This document shows, one piece after another, positions 8,222 to 15,599 of a DNA stretch of 28,692 nucleotides. Numbering within the stretch: the first letter of the stretch is position 1; the number at the start of each line of letters is the position of its first letter. This DNA comes from Gammaproteobacteria bacterium. GTDB lineage: Bacteria > Pseudomonadota > Gammaproteobacteria > Thiohalorhabdales > Thiohalorhabdaceae. The stretch lies in the NCBI GenBank assembly GCA_018609925.1, contig JAHEOG010000162.1:1-28692 (forward strand), read 5' to 3'. The translations under genes were made by a program, and so were the position numbers. The notes under the pieces are model-generated. The model was not told the DNA's origin and did no database searches. It was given only the letters and a program-made list of their open reading frames with translations.

Positions 8222-8848
8222 ATGCTCCATGTGGGCCTCACGGGAGGCATCGGCTCGGGCAAATCCGCGGTGGCCCGGGCCCTGATGGAAAAGGGGGCCC
8301 ACCTCCTGGACGCCGATCAGCTCGCCCGCGAGCTCCTCGCTCCCGATTCCGGTGTCCTTGACGAGGTCGTGGCGGCCTTCGGACGGGAGATCTTGGACAC
8401 CCAGGGTCGCCTGGATCGCCGGGCCCTTGCCGATCGGGTCTTCGCCGATCCCGAGAAGCGTGCGGTCCTCGACCGGATCCTCCACCCCCGCATCAACGCC
8501 CTCGAGCGGGAGCGCGCCGCCGCCATCGGTGCCCGCTTTCCCAACGCTGTGGTCGTCTACGAGGCCCCCCTGCTGGTGGAATCAGGGGCCCATCCCACGG
8601 TGGACCGGGTGGCGGTCGTCGACGTCCCCCCCGAGCGCCAATGGCAGCGGGCCGTTGAGCGCGGAGATCGGCCTGAAGAACAGATCCGGGCCATCATGGA
8701 GGCCCAATGCTCCCGGGAGGAGCGCCTGCGTTTCGCCGATGATGTCATCGACAACGATGGGCCTTGGCAGGAGACCGAGCGGCAGCTGGACGTGCTGATG
8801 GAGGATTACCGGGAGCTTGCCCGGGGCTCCCACGGAACCGGGGCTTGA
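8222..8848 (+). CDS. coaE: Dephospho-CoA kinase
   Basis: 208 residues, normal for CoaE, which phosphorylates the 3'-hydroxyl of dephospho-CoA in the last step of coenzyme A synthesis. The P-loop GGIGSGKS is at 8-15, DAD at 30-32, the QGRLDRRALADRVF stretch at 61-74 is highly typical of the family, and HPRI is at 88-91. The ATG at 8222 follows the previous stop by two bases. A pilD-coaE neighbourhood is common in gammaproteobacteria and supports both calls. The TGA at 8846-8848 overlaps a possible TTG start of the next gene. Confidence 0.96.
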   Translation: MLHVGLTGGIGSGKSAVARALMEKGAHLLDADQLARELLAPDSGVLDEVVAAFGREILDTQGRLDRRALADRVFADPEKRAVLDRILHPRINALERERAAAIGARFPNAVVVYEAPLLVESGAHPTVDRVAVVDVPPERQWQRAVERGDRPEEQIRAIMEAQCSREERLRFADDVIDNDGPWQETERQLDVLMEDYRELARGSHGTGA

Positions 8849-9462
8849 GCCGGCTGCGGATGATCGGGGTGGGCCTGCCTCCCCTGAGCGGGGTCCAGTT
8901 GGCGCTGGCCCCGGGGGAGATCGGCTGGCTCCAGGGGTGCTCCGGGGAAGGCAAGACCCTGGTCCTGTATCTGTCCGCCGGTCTGGTGGTTCCGGAATCC
9001 GGATCGGTCTACCTGGAAGGGGGACCGCCGGTACCGGAAAAGGTGGCCATGGTATTCCAGAACCCGGACTACCAACTGCTCGGCTCCAACGCCGGGGAGG
9101 ACATCGGCCTCAACGCCCCTTCCCCGGAATGGGCCCGGGAGGCAGCCCGCGCCACCGGATGCGCGGATTTCCTGGGGCATTCCCCCAGCGCCCTCACCCC
9201 CGGCCAGCGCCGGCGGGTGGCGCTGGCCGGGGCCCTGGCTTCCGGGCGGCCCTTCCTCGCTCTCGATACCCCGTTCGCCGGGATGGGCTCCGCCGAGGCC
9301 CGTGCCCTTTGGCAAGGGATCCAGGGGTTTTTGGAAGACTGGGACACCACCCTTTTGGTCACTGGGGAGCCGCCGCCTGGGGTCCACCCCGATCCGGTCT
9401 GGCAAGTGGGGCAGTGGAGGGAGCCTCCAACCGATTCCGCCGATCCGTTTCCTTCCGCGTGA
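8845..9462 (+). CDS. Degenerate ABC ATPase-like protein
   Basis: 205 residues from TTG 8845, which overlaps the coaE stop; ATG 8860 is an alternative that removes five residues. The TTG keeps the beta-strand LRMIGVGL expected at the start of an ABC domain. Walker A GCSGEGKT is at 31-38, the Q-loop is VFQNPDYQLL with Q72 (the style of cobalt/ECF ATPases), and the signature reads LTPGQ at 117-121 instead of LSGGQ. After the Walker B Asp (D141) a Thr stands where the catalytic Glu should be (ALDTPF). The switch His is replaced: LVTGEP occurs where xxTH is expected. It could be a low-activity or regulatory ATPase, or a decaying gene. No permease is adjacent, and the role is unknown. Confidence 0.8.
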   Translation: MSRLRMIGVGLPPLSGVQLALAPGEIGWLQGCSGEGKTLVLYLSAGLVVPESGSVYLEGGPPVPEKVAMVFQNPDYQLLGSNAGEDIGLNAPSPEWAREAARATGCADFLGHSPSALTPGQRRRVALAGALASGRPFLALDTPFAGMGSAEARALWQGIQGFLEDWDTTLLVTGEPPPGVHPDPVWQVGQWREPPTDSADPFPSA

Positions 9463-9731
9463 GCGCAGCCAAGCCGGCGGCGAGGGATCTCCCAGATTGA
9501 GCCCGCTTCAGGAGATTCCGTCGCCTCGCTCGGAATGACCCCTCGTCGTCGTCGCAAGGAGGGTGGTGACGAAGCGATTCCCCCATATCGAGCGTTGAAG
9601 CGCCGTATTTGGAAAGGACCCAATCCGGAGCCTCCCTGAGCCGGAACCGATGCATGGGCCAAGCGGCTGTTTTATCCTGGCCTCTCCTTGCTCAACCACC
9701 ACCCTTCCGAGCCATCCGAGTCGAGGATCCT
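9463..9731 (+). other. Intergenic region upstream of fbp
   Basis: About 270 bases with no gene I can support. It contains the dispersed inverted-repeat element at 9510-9584. The remaining 147 bases before fbp should hold its promoter, but I could not identify a convincing -35/-10 pair. The fbp reading frame stays open back to 9609 without FBPase-like sequence. Confidence 0.6.
9510..9584. repeat. Dispersed palindromic-type repeat element (two degenerate arms)
   Basis: The left part, 9511-9540, reads GGAGATTCCGTCGCCTCGCT followed by CGGAATGACC. The right part, 9546-9584, is a degenerate inverse copy reading GTCGTCGCAAGGAGGGTGGT then GACGAAGCGATTCCCC. Both resemble the widespread 'GGAGATT..TCGCTTCGCTC..AATGAC' intergenic repeat family found in many proteobacteria. 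Pairing between arms is imperfect, with several mismatches and gaps. It lies between the ABC-like gene and fbp. A short (TCG)4 run at 9543-9554 forms the junction. Family assignment is from memory of the consensus. Confidence 0.6.
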
Positions 9732-10748
9732 ATGCAAATCGGTACCACCTTAACCCGCTTCCTTCTCGACGAAGAGCGCCACCACCATTCGGCGACGGGC
9801 GAATTCACCCGCCTGATGAGCGATCTAACCACCGCCATCCGGGCCATATCCAGCGCCGTTAACCGGGCTGGGATCCTGGAAGTGCGGGGGCAGGCCGGCT
9901 CCACCAACACCGCCGGAGAGGCCCAGCAGAAGCTGGACGTCACGGCCAATGACCTCGTGCTCGAGACCATGGACCCCCTCGGCCATCTGGCCGGAATGGC
10001 CTCGGAGGAGCTGGAGATCCCCTATGCCCTAGCGGCCGGCTCGCCCCGCGGCAAGTATCTGCTCGTCTTCGATCCGCTCGACGGCTCCAGCAACATCGAT
10101 GTCAACATCAGCGTCGGCACCATCTTCTCTGTGCTGGAGGCCCCCAACCCGGGCAGTGATCCCGCACCCGAGGACTTCCTCCAGTCCGGCTCCCGCCAGG
10201 TGGCGGCGGGCTACGCCGTCTACGGATCCTCCACCATGCTGGTGTACACCACCGGGGTGGGCGTGCACGCCTTCACCCTCGATCCCTACCTGGGGGAGTT
10301 CCTCCTCGCCGATCAAGACCTTCAGATCCCCCAGGAAACCAACGAATACGCCATCAATGCCAGTAACCGGCGCTTCTGGGAGCCGGCCATTCAGCGCTAC
10401 ATCCACGACTGCGAGCAGGGCAAGGACGGCCCACTGGGGGAGGACTACAACATGCGCTGGGTGGGCTCCATGGTGGCCGATTTCCATCGGATCCTGACCC
10501 GGGGCGGGGTCTTCCTTTACCCCAGGGACCTCAAGAAGCCCGATGACCCCGGAAAGCTCCGACTGCTCTACGAGGCCAATCCCATGGCCTTCCTGGCCGA
10601 GCAGGCCGGAGGCGCCTGCACCGACGGCCACTCCCGGATGCTGGACCGCAAGCCGGAATCCCTTCACCAGAAGGTGCCGGTGGTCATCGGATCCAGGAGC
10701 GAGGTGGAACGGGTAGGGCAGTACTACCGCGAATACGGAGGCGCCTGA
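9732..10748 (+). CDS. fbp: Fructose-1,6-bisphosphatase, class I
   Basis: 338 residues, the normal length for class I FBPase, a cytoplasmic enzyme hydrolysing fructose 1,6-bisphosphate to fructose 6-phosphate in gluconeogenesis or the Calvin cycle. Visible motifs are the N-terminal TLTRFLLDE, the metal and active-site motif FDPLDGSSN at 113-121, the YAVYGSSTMLVYT stretch at 161-173, and the substrate-binding LRLLYEANPMAFLAEQAGG segment at 276-294. ATG 9732, preceded by GAGG about six bases upstream, gives the conserved N-terminus; extension to 9609 would add unrelated residues. It stands alone on the plus strand, convergent with cyoE. No Calvin-cycle neighbour (rbcL, prk) is in the window, so the pathway context is open. 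Confidence 0.97.
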   Translation: MQIGTTLTRFLLDEERHHHSATGEFTRLMSDLTTAIRAISSAVNRAGILEVRGQAGSTNTAGEAQQKLDVTANDLVLETMDPLGHLAGMASEELEIPYALAAGSPRGKYLLVFDPLDGSSNIDVNISVGTIFSVLEAPNPGSDPAPEDFLQSGSRQVAAGYAVYGSSTMLVYTTGVGVHAFTLDPYLGEFLLADQDLQIPQETNEYAINASNRRFWEPAIQRYIHDCEQGKDGPLGEDYNMRWVGSMVADFHRILTRGGVFLYPRDLKKPDDPGKLRLLYEANPMAFLAEQAGGACTDGHSRMLDRKPESLHQKVPVVIGSRSEVERVGQYYREYGGA

Positions 10749-10758
10749 CCGGGCTTGT

Positions 10759-10776
10759 GGGGGCCCTTGTGCCCCC
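10759..10776. terminator. Possible hairpin between convergent fbp and cyoE
   Basis: GGGGGC (10759-10764), loop CCTTGT, GCCCCC (10771-10776) form a six-pair GC stem in the 34-base gap between the stops of the convergent genes. Neither side has a clear T-run, so it is at best a weak bidirectional terminator. Confidence 0.35.
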
Positions 10777-10782
10777 CCTGGG

Positions 10783-11706
10783 CTAGGCCACCAGATCCCG
10801 CAGGTGAGGCATGAAGTGGTCCACGAACAGGAATACGAACAGGGCCATGAGGTAGGCGATGGAGTAGCCGAAGGTGGGCATGGCCAGCCGCCGGTCGTCG
10901 CCGGTGAAATAGAGCCGGCCGGCATAGCCGAGGAAGATCCCCCCAAGGACTACCGCCCCCGCCAGATACAGCCAGCCGCTCATCCCCGTGGCGAAGGGCA
11001 GCAGGGTGACCAGGAAGAGCAAAACCGTGTACAGCAGCAGGTGCAAGCGGGTCAGGTGTAGCCCATGGGTCACCGGCAGCATGGGGATGTCCGCCTTGGC
11101 GTAGTCGTGGTACCGAGCGATCGCCAAGGCCCAGAAATGGGGCGGCGTCCAGGCGAATATGATCAGGAAAAGCAGCAGGGCATGGGGATGGAGCTCGCCC
11201 GTGATCGCCGTCCATCCCAGCACGGGCGGAGCCGCGCCCGAGGCGCCCCCGATCACGATGTTCTGGGGCGTCGCCCGCTTGAGGAACAGGGTATAGATCA
11301 CGGCATAGCCCACCAACGAGGCGAAGGTGAGCCAGGCCGTCAGGGGATTGACTAGCCAGATCAGGATGGCCATGCCCACCAAGCCCAAAACGAAGGCGAA
11401 GCCCAAGGCCGCCGTGGCGCTCAGGTGCCCGGTGGGCAGGGGCCGGTGACGCGTGCGGCCCATCATGGCGTCCGCCTTCTCGTCCACGACGTGATTCACC
11501 GCCGCCGCCGATGCGGCCGAGAGCCCGATGCCAAGGGTGGCGAACAAGAAGGCGTCCAGCGGCACCAGACCCGGGGTGGAAAGCAGCATCCCCACCATGG
11601 CGGTGAACACAATCAGCGCCACCACCCGGGGCTTGCAGAGCTCGTAGTAGTCCCGCCAGGGGAACTGACTTGGAACCGTCAAGAGCTTGGCCAAAATGGT
11701 GGTCAT
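10783..11706 (-). CDS. cyoE: Protoheme IX farnesyltransferase (heme O synthase)
   Basis: 307 residues; UbiA-family prenyltransferase that adds farnesyl to heme B to make heme O in the inner membrane (also named ctaB). The two Asp-rich motifs are present: NHVVDEKADAMMGRT-RHRPL at 71-90, and YHDYAKADIPMLPV in the second half. About nine membrane helices and the typical TWPHFWxLA-like segment (AWTPPHFWALA) are visible. The ATG at 11706 overlaps the ctaA stop (ATGA). It is the last gene of the leftward SURF1, SCO-like, ctaA, cyoE group, supplying heme O, which CtaA converts to heme A for the cox oxidase encoded nearby. Confidence 0.97.
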   Translation of the reverse strand: MTTILAKLLTVPSQFPWRDYYELCKPRVVALIVFTAMVGMLLSTPGLVPLDAFLFATLGIGLSAASAAAVNHVVDEKADAMMGRTRHRPLPTGHLSATAALGFAFVLGLVGMAILIWLVNPLTAWLTFASLVGYAVIYTLFLKRATPQNIVIGGASGAAPPVLGWTAITGELHPHALLLFLIIFAWTPPHFWALAIARYHDYAKADIPMLPVTHGLHLTRLHLLLYTVLLFLVTLLPFATGMSGWLYLAGAVVLGGIFLGYAGRLYFTGDDRRLAMPTFGYSIAYLMALFVFLFVDHFMPHLRDLVA

Positions 11707-12743
11707 GGCGAGTCACCCGCAACGCTCGGCGCCTCATCGCCCCCTTGCCCAGCGGGGGAGCCCCCCGCTCGCAAGCAATGATACATACCCACCAGGGCCA
11801 GTAGCAGCAGGGCGGCCACCCCGTTGTGGGCGGCGGCGAGCGGCAGGGGCAAACCGAGGGCGACATTGGCGATCCCGAGCCCGATCTGCCCCAACAGCAA
11901 TAGGCCCGCCAGGCCCGCGGCGGTCCGGAGCCCGGTCCCCGACCCCCTTCGCAGAAGGGCAAAGGACAGTGGCGCCACCACCAGGAGGGTGATCACGGCT
12001 CCGAGCCGATGGCTCCAATGGATCGCCGTGAGGGCTGCCTGCCCGAGGACGCCGCCTTCGTAGTCGATGCCGAGGCCGCGCCAGAGGACGAAGGCCTCGG
12101 CGAAGTCCATGGGGGGCCACCATTGGCCCCGGCAGGTCGGGAAATCCGGACAGGCCAGGGCCGCGTAGTTGGCACTCGTCCATCCCCCCAGGGCGATCTG
12201 AATGGCCACTACCGCCAAGGCTAGCGCGGTCCAGCGCTGCCACAGGGCGGGCGCCCTGGCTTGGGCGTTGCCCTGCTTACCTGGGTTCAGACCCAGCCAG
12301 AACAACAGGCTAAGGGTAGCCATGCCCCCCAGAAGGTGGGCGGTGACCACCACCGGCTTGAGGAGCCAGGTAACTGTCCACATCCCGAGCAGGGCCTGGA
12401 AGACCACCAAGGCGACCAGGAAGAGCGGGGTCTTGACCGGCTGTCCAGGCATCCGTCTGCGCCGCCAAGCCCAGGCCGCCAGGGCGAAGACCACCAGGCC
12501 CAGCGTCCCCGCGAGATAGCGGTGGAGCATCTCCTTCCAGGCCTTGGCCGGCTCCAGGGAGCGATCGTACTCAGCCGTCTCCGGCGCTCCCGCTTCGGGA
12601 ACCGTGAGGTGGCCGTAACACCCGGGCCAGTCGGGACAGCCCAGACCGGCTCCGGCCAACCGGACATAGGCGCCCAGAACGACGACGGCCAGGGCGAAGA
12701 CGGCCCCCGCGAGGGCCAGGTGATGGAAGCGGGGCGGGCTCAT
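11703..12743 (-). CDS. ctaA: Heme A synthase CtaA
   Basis: 346 residues; COX15/CtaA family, an eight-helix membrane protein that oxidises the C8 methyl of heme O to a formyl group giving heme A. The four heme-ligand histidine motifs are visible: MLHRYLAGT (H74), VTAHLLGG, IHWSHRLGA and AAHNGVAAL. Two loop cysteine pairs are also visible, GLGCPDWPGC at 33-42 and ACPDFPTC in the second half. The N-terminal VRLAGAGLGCPDWPGC is a family hallmark. Start ATG 12743 lies two bases after the SCO-like stop, and the end overlaps cyoE by four bases. This supports an A-type (heme a) cytochrome oxidase in the organism. Confidence 0.96.
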   Translation of the reverse strand: MSPPRFHHLALAGAVFALAVVVLGAYVRLAGAGLGCPDWPGCYGHLTVPEAGAPETAEYDRSLEPAKAWKEMLHRYLAGTLGLVVFALAAWAWRRRRMPGQPVKTPLFLVALVVFQALLGMWTVTWLLKPVVVTAHLLGGMATLSLLFWLGLNPGKQGNAQARAPALWQRWTALALAVVAIQIALGGWTSANYAALACPDFPTCRGQWWPPMDFAEAFVLWRGLGIDYEGGVLGQAALTAIHWSHRLGAVITLLVVAPLSFALLRRGSGTGLRTAAGLAGLLLLGQIGLGIANVALGLPLPLAAAHNGVAALLLLALVGMYHCLRAGGSPAGQGGDEAPSVAGDSP

Positions 12744-12745
12744 GG

Positions 12746-13375
12746 CTATCCGATGGCGGAGTGCTTCAGCAAGTGCTCCAGATCGTCCAGGATGCCATCC
12801 CCTTCGGCTCCCGGGGCGTAGCGCATGATCAGGTTGGCGTTGGGATCCAGGATATAGATGCCTTCAGCCTCCTCGCCCCCTTCGGCTTGAAAGGGCGCCA
12901 TTCCCGCCCCTTCCGGGCCGGGGACGGCCACCGTGAGATGGGGATGCTCCCGAGCCAACAGCTCCCGCGTTGGCTCAGGCGGAAGCCCTCCCTCGGCCAC
13001 GTAGAGCCGTTGCACCCGACCGATATTGCGCCCCTGGGCCTTATGGACCTGGCGCATCGTTGCCAGGGCCCCGCGGCAATCCTCGGGGCAATCGCTGGGG
13101 CCGATGTACACGAGGGTCCACTTGCCCAACAGGTACTCCGTACCGAGGGGATCCCCGTCCGGACCGCGCAAGGGGAAGCTGTCCAGCCCCCGCGGCGGCT
13201 GGATCAGTTGACCGTGATGGCCCTCGCCCGCCTTTAGCCATTGCTGGCCAGCACTGGCGTAGAGCACGGCGGCGATCACCACCGGCGCCAGGAAGACGGC
13301 CGCCAAGGCGAGGAGCTGCATCCGCCCGCTACCCTGGACGCCCCGGCGCGGGCTAGTCTCCGGCCTTCCTGTCAT
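12746..13375 (-). CDS. SCO-like membrane-anchored thioredoxin-fold protein
   Basis: 209 residues. One membrane anchor lies at about 20-41, followed by a periplasmic domain with GPSDCPEDC at 92-100, which gives the CxxxC pair (C96, C100) of SCO1/SenC copper chaperones. The third SCO copper ligand, a His in the strand before (Y)xxDxxG, is not seen: the text reads EAEGIYILDPNAN at 169-181. This matches the short SCO-like protein found between SURF1 and CtaA in Pseudomonas-type cox clusters. A role in oxidase assembly as a thiol reductase or weak copper carrier is inferred. The ATG at 13375 has GGGAGGT about nine bases upstream and overlaps the SURF1 3' end by 23 bases. Confidence 0.85.
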   Translation of the reverse strand: MTGRPETSPRRGVQGSGRMQLLALAAVFLAPVVIAAVLYASAGQQWLKAGEGHHGQLIQPPRGLDSFPLRGPDGDPLGTEYLLGKWTLVYIGPSDCPEDCRGALATMRQVHKAQGRNIGRVQRLYVAEGGLPPEPTRELLAREHPHLTVAVPGPEGAGMAPFQAEGGEEAEGIYILDPNANLIMRYAPGAEGDGILDDLEHLLKHSAIG

Positions 13376-14126
13376 GCCGACGGGACCTCCCTCGAAGGAC
13401 TGCTACTAAGGAAAGGATCAACAGGGTCCCCGCCAGGGCGAACCACTGGACCGCGTACCCGGTATGGCGCTCCGGCCCGAACGGGACCGGATCTTGCCAC
13501 TTGCGCCGGAAGCCGTGGGCCGATTCGGGAGTCAGTCGGATCACACGCTGCGCCACCGGCGACCCGAGCTGTTGGGCCACCCGATCGGTCTCGATGTACT
13601 GAACCACCTTGGGCCAGCGTCCCTTCCCGGGATCCGGCGGGCCCAGCTGGAGCCCCCCCTGGGGCGGATCCACCAGTTGGCCGGTCAGGGCCACCTCTTC
13701 CTCCGGGGTAGGGATCTCCGGCAGATCCCCCCGGCTCTTGCCGCGGGGGAGCCATCCCCGGTTCACCAGGATCACCCGGTCCTCCCCCACCAGCCGCAGG
13801 GGGGTTAGGATCTCAAACCCGGGACGGCCCTCGCGGATCTGGTTATCCAGCAGATAGTGGTGTCTGCTGTCGTAGCGACCCTCGGCTCGCACCGGCTGGA
13901 ACCGCCCGGCTTCGCTAGCCCCGGCCTCCTCGAGGGGCACCGGGGGTCCCTGACGGGCGTTGTGCCAGGCTTCCAAAAGGGCTTGCTTTTCCTCCGCCCT
14001 TTGGAGCTGCCAGAAGCCGAGGCCCACCAGCCCCAGGAACAGGGCTAGGCTCGTCAGGCCGAGTGCCCAGTACCGGAAGGGAAAGGGCCTAATCAGGGGT
14101 ATGCGCTCCCGCTGTCCCACCACCAC
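13353..14126 (-). CDS. SURF1-family cytochrome oxidase assembly protein
   Basis: 257 residues; SURF1/Shy1 family, an inner-membrane protein with two membrane helices (about 20-38 and 228-247) and a periplasmic domain, helping heme a insertion into CoxA. Hallmarks are LGFWQLQRAEEK at 36-47, YLLDNQ with GRPGFEILTPL, ILVNRGWLPRG, and near the C-terminus HTGYAVQWFALA. The start is uncertain: three consecutive GTG codons (14126, 14123, 14120) precede GGACAG, and none has a strong Shine-Dalgarno sequence. It is the first gene of the leftward assembly group and faces the DUF2909-like gene. A terminator lies between it and coxC, so it probably has its own promoter. Confidence 0.93.
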   Translation of the reverse strand: MVVGQRERIPLIRPFPFRYWALGLTSLALFLGLVGLGFWQLQRAEEKQALLEAWHNARQGPPVPLEEAGASEAGRFQPVRAEGRYDSRHHYLLDNQIREGRPGFEILTPLRLVGEDRVILVNRGWLPRGKSRGDLPEIPTPEEEVALTGQLVDPPQGGLQLGPPDPGKGRWPKVVQYIETDRVAQQLGSPVAQRVIRLTPESAHGFRRKWQDPVPFGPERHTGYAVQWFALAGTLLILSLVAVLRGRSRRHDRKAGD

Positions 14127-14176
14127 GGGAAAGGGGTAGACTGGGTCCCTTTGGCCTCTCCTCCATGGGGACCGCC

Positions 14177-14392
14177 ATGCTCGTAAAGGCCTTCGTCATC
14201 CTCGTCCTGATCGCCATCCTGGCCAGCCTGGCCTCGGGATTGGTCTTTTTGATGCGGGACTCCGGTGACAGCGACCGGTTGGTCCGTGCCCTCACCATCC
14301 GCATTGGGCTCTCGTTCGCCCTGTTCCTGTTCCTCCTGTTGGCCTTCGCCACCGGTCTGATCTCTCCCCACCCGGTGGTGCCTCCGCAATAG
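14177..14392 (+). CDS. DUF2909-like twin-transmembrane small protein
   Basis: 71 residues with two hydrophobic helices (about 3-25 and 45-65) separated by a short polar loop RDSGDSDRLVRALTIRIGL. This resembles the DUF2909 / 'twin transmembrane protein' family that lies between coxC and SURF1 in Pseudomonas-type clusters. ATG 14177 is preferred over ATG 14165 because GGGGA lies five to nine bases before it and the family starts with ML-plus-hydrophobic. It is the only plus-strand gene within the cox locus. Function is unknown; a role in oxidase assembly or stability is inferred from conserved neighbourhood. Confidence 0.82.
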   Translation: MLVKAFVILVLIAILASLASGLVFLMRDSGDSDRLVRALTIRIGLSFALFLFLLLAFATGLISPHPVVPPQ

Positions 14393-14417
14393 GGCCCAGG
14401 ACTTCCCGTCGCCCCAT

Positions 14418-14447
14418 GCAAAAAGGCGCTGCCCACCGCAGCGCCTT
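14418..14447 (-). terminator. Intrinsic terminator after coxC
   Basis: On the minus strand a perfect nine-pair stem (AAGGCGCTG / CAGCGCCTT, 14447-14423) with a seven-base loop is followed by TTTTT (14424-14420), 27 bases past the coxC stop. It should end the coxBAC transcript and separate it from SURF1, SCO-like, ctaA and cyoE. No T-run follows on the plus strand. Confidence 0.85.
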
Positions 14448-14473
14448 AGCCGGCCTCGCTTGGGGCAGGGGGG

Positions 14474-15340
14474 CTAGAGCCAGTAGACGAAGATGAACAG
14501 CCCTAGCCAGACCACGTCCACGAAGTGCCAATACCACGCTGCGCCCTCGAAGGCGAAGTGGTTGTGCGGTGTGAAATGCCCCGCCATGGCCCGGAAGAGC
14601 ATGACCGTCAGCATGATCGCGCCCAGGGTGACGTGGGCGCCGTGGAAACCGGTAAGCATGTAGAAGGTGGAGCCGTAGATCCCGGTCTCCAGGGTGAGGT
14701 TCATGTGCTTGTAGGCCTCGGCATACTCGAACCCCTGGAGGAGCAGGAACACCACACCCAGCACCACGGTGGCCAGCAGGCCAAGCACCTGCTGCTTCCG
14801 GTTCTGCTTCTTGATGCCCCAGTGGGCCCAGGTCACCGTAACCCCCGAGGACAGCAGGATCAGGGTGTTGATCGCCGGGATCCCCCAGGCCGGCATGGCC
14901 TCGTACTCGCCGCCGATGTTGCCGGGGCCGTTGGTCGGCCAGGTAGCGGCGAACCCTTCCCAGAGGAGGCGGCCGGTCCATTCCTCGGTGCCGGCGCCCG
15001 CCAGCCACGGGACCGAGAGGACCCGGGCGTAGAACAGCGCCCCGAAGAAGGCGGCAAAGAACATCACCTCGGAGAAGATGAACCACCCCATGCCCCACCG
15101 GAAGGACATGTCCTCCCGTTCGTGGTAGACCCCTTGCTGGTTCTCGCGGATTACCGCACCGAACCAGCCGAAGAACATGAGGACCAGCAGGGCGCCGCCC
15201 ACCATCATCAGGGTCGATCCGAACCCAGCCCCGTTGAGGAGGGAGGCGAATCCCGCCATCGTCACGAAGAGGCCGATGGCCGCGACGATCGGCCAGTGGC
15301 TTTCGTGGGGAACGTAGTACCCGCCGTGCGCTTCGCTCAT
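14474..15340 (-). CDS. coxC: Cytochrome c oxidase subunit III
   Basis: 288 residues with seven membrane helices; non-catalytic core subunit III of the aa3-type oxidase. Motifs include HESHWPIVAAIGLF at 12-25, MSFRWGMGWFIFSEVMFFAAFF with the conserved Glu in the third helix, FYMLTGFHGAHVTLG, and near the C-terminus AAWYWHFVDVVWLGLF, all typical of CoxC. ATG 15340 is preceded by AAAGGGA at about nine bases. It follows the 40-residue peptide by 79 bases and ends at the strong intrinsic terminator. Confidence 0.97.
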   Translation of the reverse strand: MSEAHGGYYVPHESHWPIVAAIGLFVTMAGFASLLNGAGFGSTLMMVGGALLVLMFFGWFGAVIRENQQGVYHEREDMSFRWGMGWFIFSEVMFFAAFFGALFYARVLSVPWLAGAGTEEWTGRLLWEGFAATWPTNGPGNIGGEYEAMPAWGIPAINTLILLSSGVTVTWAHWGIKKQNRKQQVLGLLATVVLGVVFLLLQGFEYAEAYKHMNLTLETGIYGSTFYMLTGFHGAHVTLGAIMLTVMLFRAMAGHFTPHNHFAFEGAAWYWHFVDVVWLGLFIFVYWL

Positions 15341-15419
15341 GAGCCGTCCCTTTCTTGGGGCGCCCGCCCCTCGAAGCGCCTCCGCTCGAGGCTGCGGGCA
15401 CTCGATCTACCGCGGTTGC

Positions 15420-15542
15420 CTATCCCGATCCCTTGAGGAAGAAGAACCCGATGTAGATTCCCAGGGCCAGGATCCCAAGACCGATGGCGGTACGGATAGC
15501 CGCCTTCCGTCGCTTCCGGAAACCGTCCCCGGCCTCGGTCAT
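15420..15542 (-). CDS. Cytochrome oxidase small assembly-type membrane peptide (40 aa)
   Basis: 40 residues: MTEAGDGFRKRRKAAIRTAI followed by a single hydrophobic helix, GLGILALGIYIGFFFLKGSG. The basic N-terminus and single helix match the very short 'cytochrome oxidase small assembly protein' found in proteobacterial cox operons between coxA and ctaG. ATG at 15542, stop TAG at 15420-15422. It lies 57 bases after coxA and 77 before coxC, on the same strand. In related clusters ctaG follows it; here coxC follows directly. Function is inferred from position only. Confidence 0.72.
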   Translation of the reverse strand: MTEAGDGFRKRRKAAIRTAIGLGILALGIYIGFFFLKGSG

Positions 15543-15599
15543 GCTGCTACCCCTGGAAGACCGCCCCACCCGGGAAGCTCCGGATGGGGCGGGAATGGC

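Noticed and set aside
9543..9554. TCG trinucleotide run as a microsatellite
   Set aside because: Only four units; it falls inside the inverted-repeat element and is not a separate feature.
9585..9731. Promoter for fbp (TTGAAG near 9595 or TATCCT near 9673)
   Set aside because: No partner box at 16-18 bases for either; not reported as a feature.
10724..11962. 412-codon minus-strand frame overlapping cyoE and ctaA
   Set aside because: Reads as out-of-frame Pro/Arg/Gly/Ala text; both real genes use other frames with full motifs.
14525..15436. Plus-strand open frame of 303 codons inside coxC
   Set aside because: No recognisable sequence; antisense to the seven-helix CoxC.
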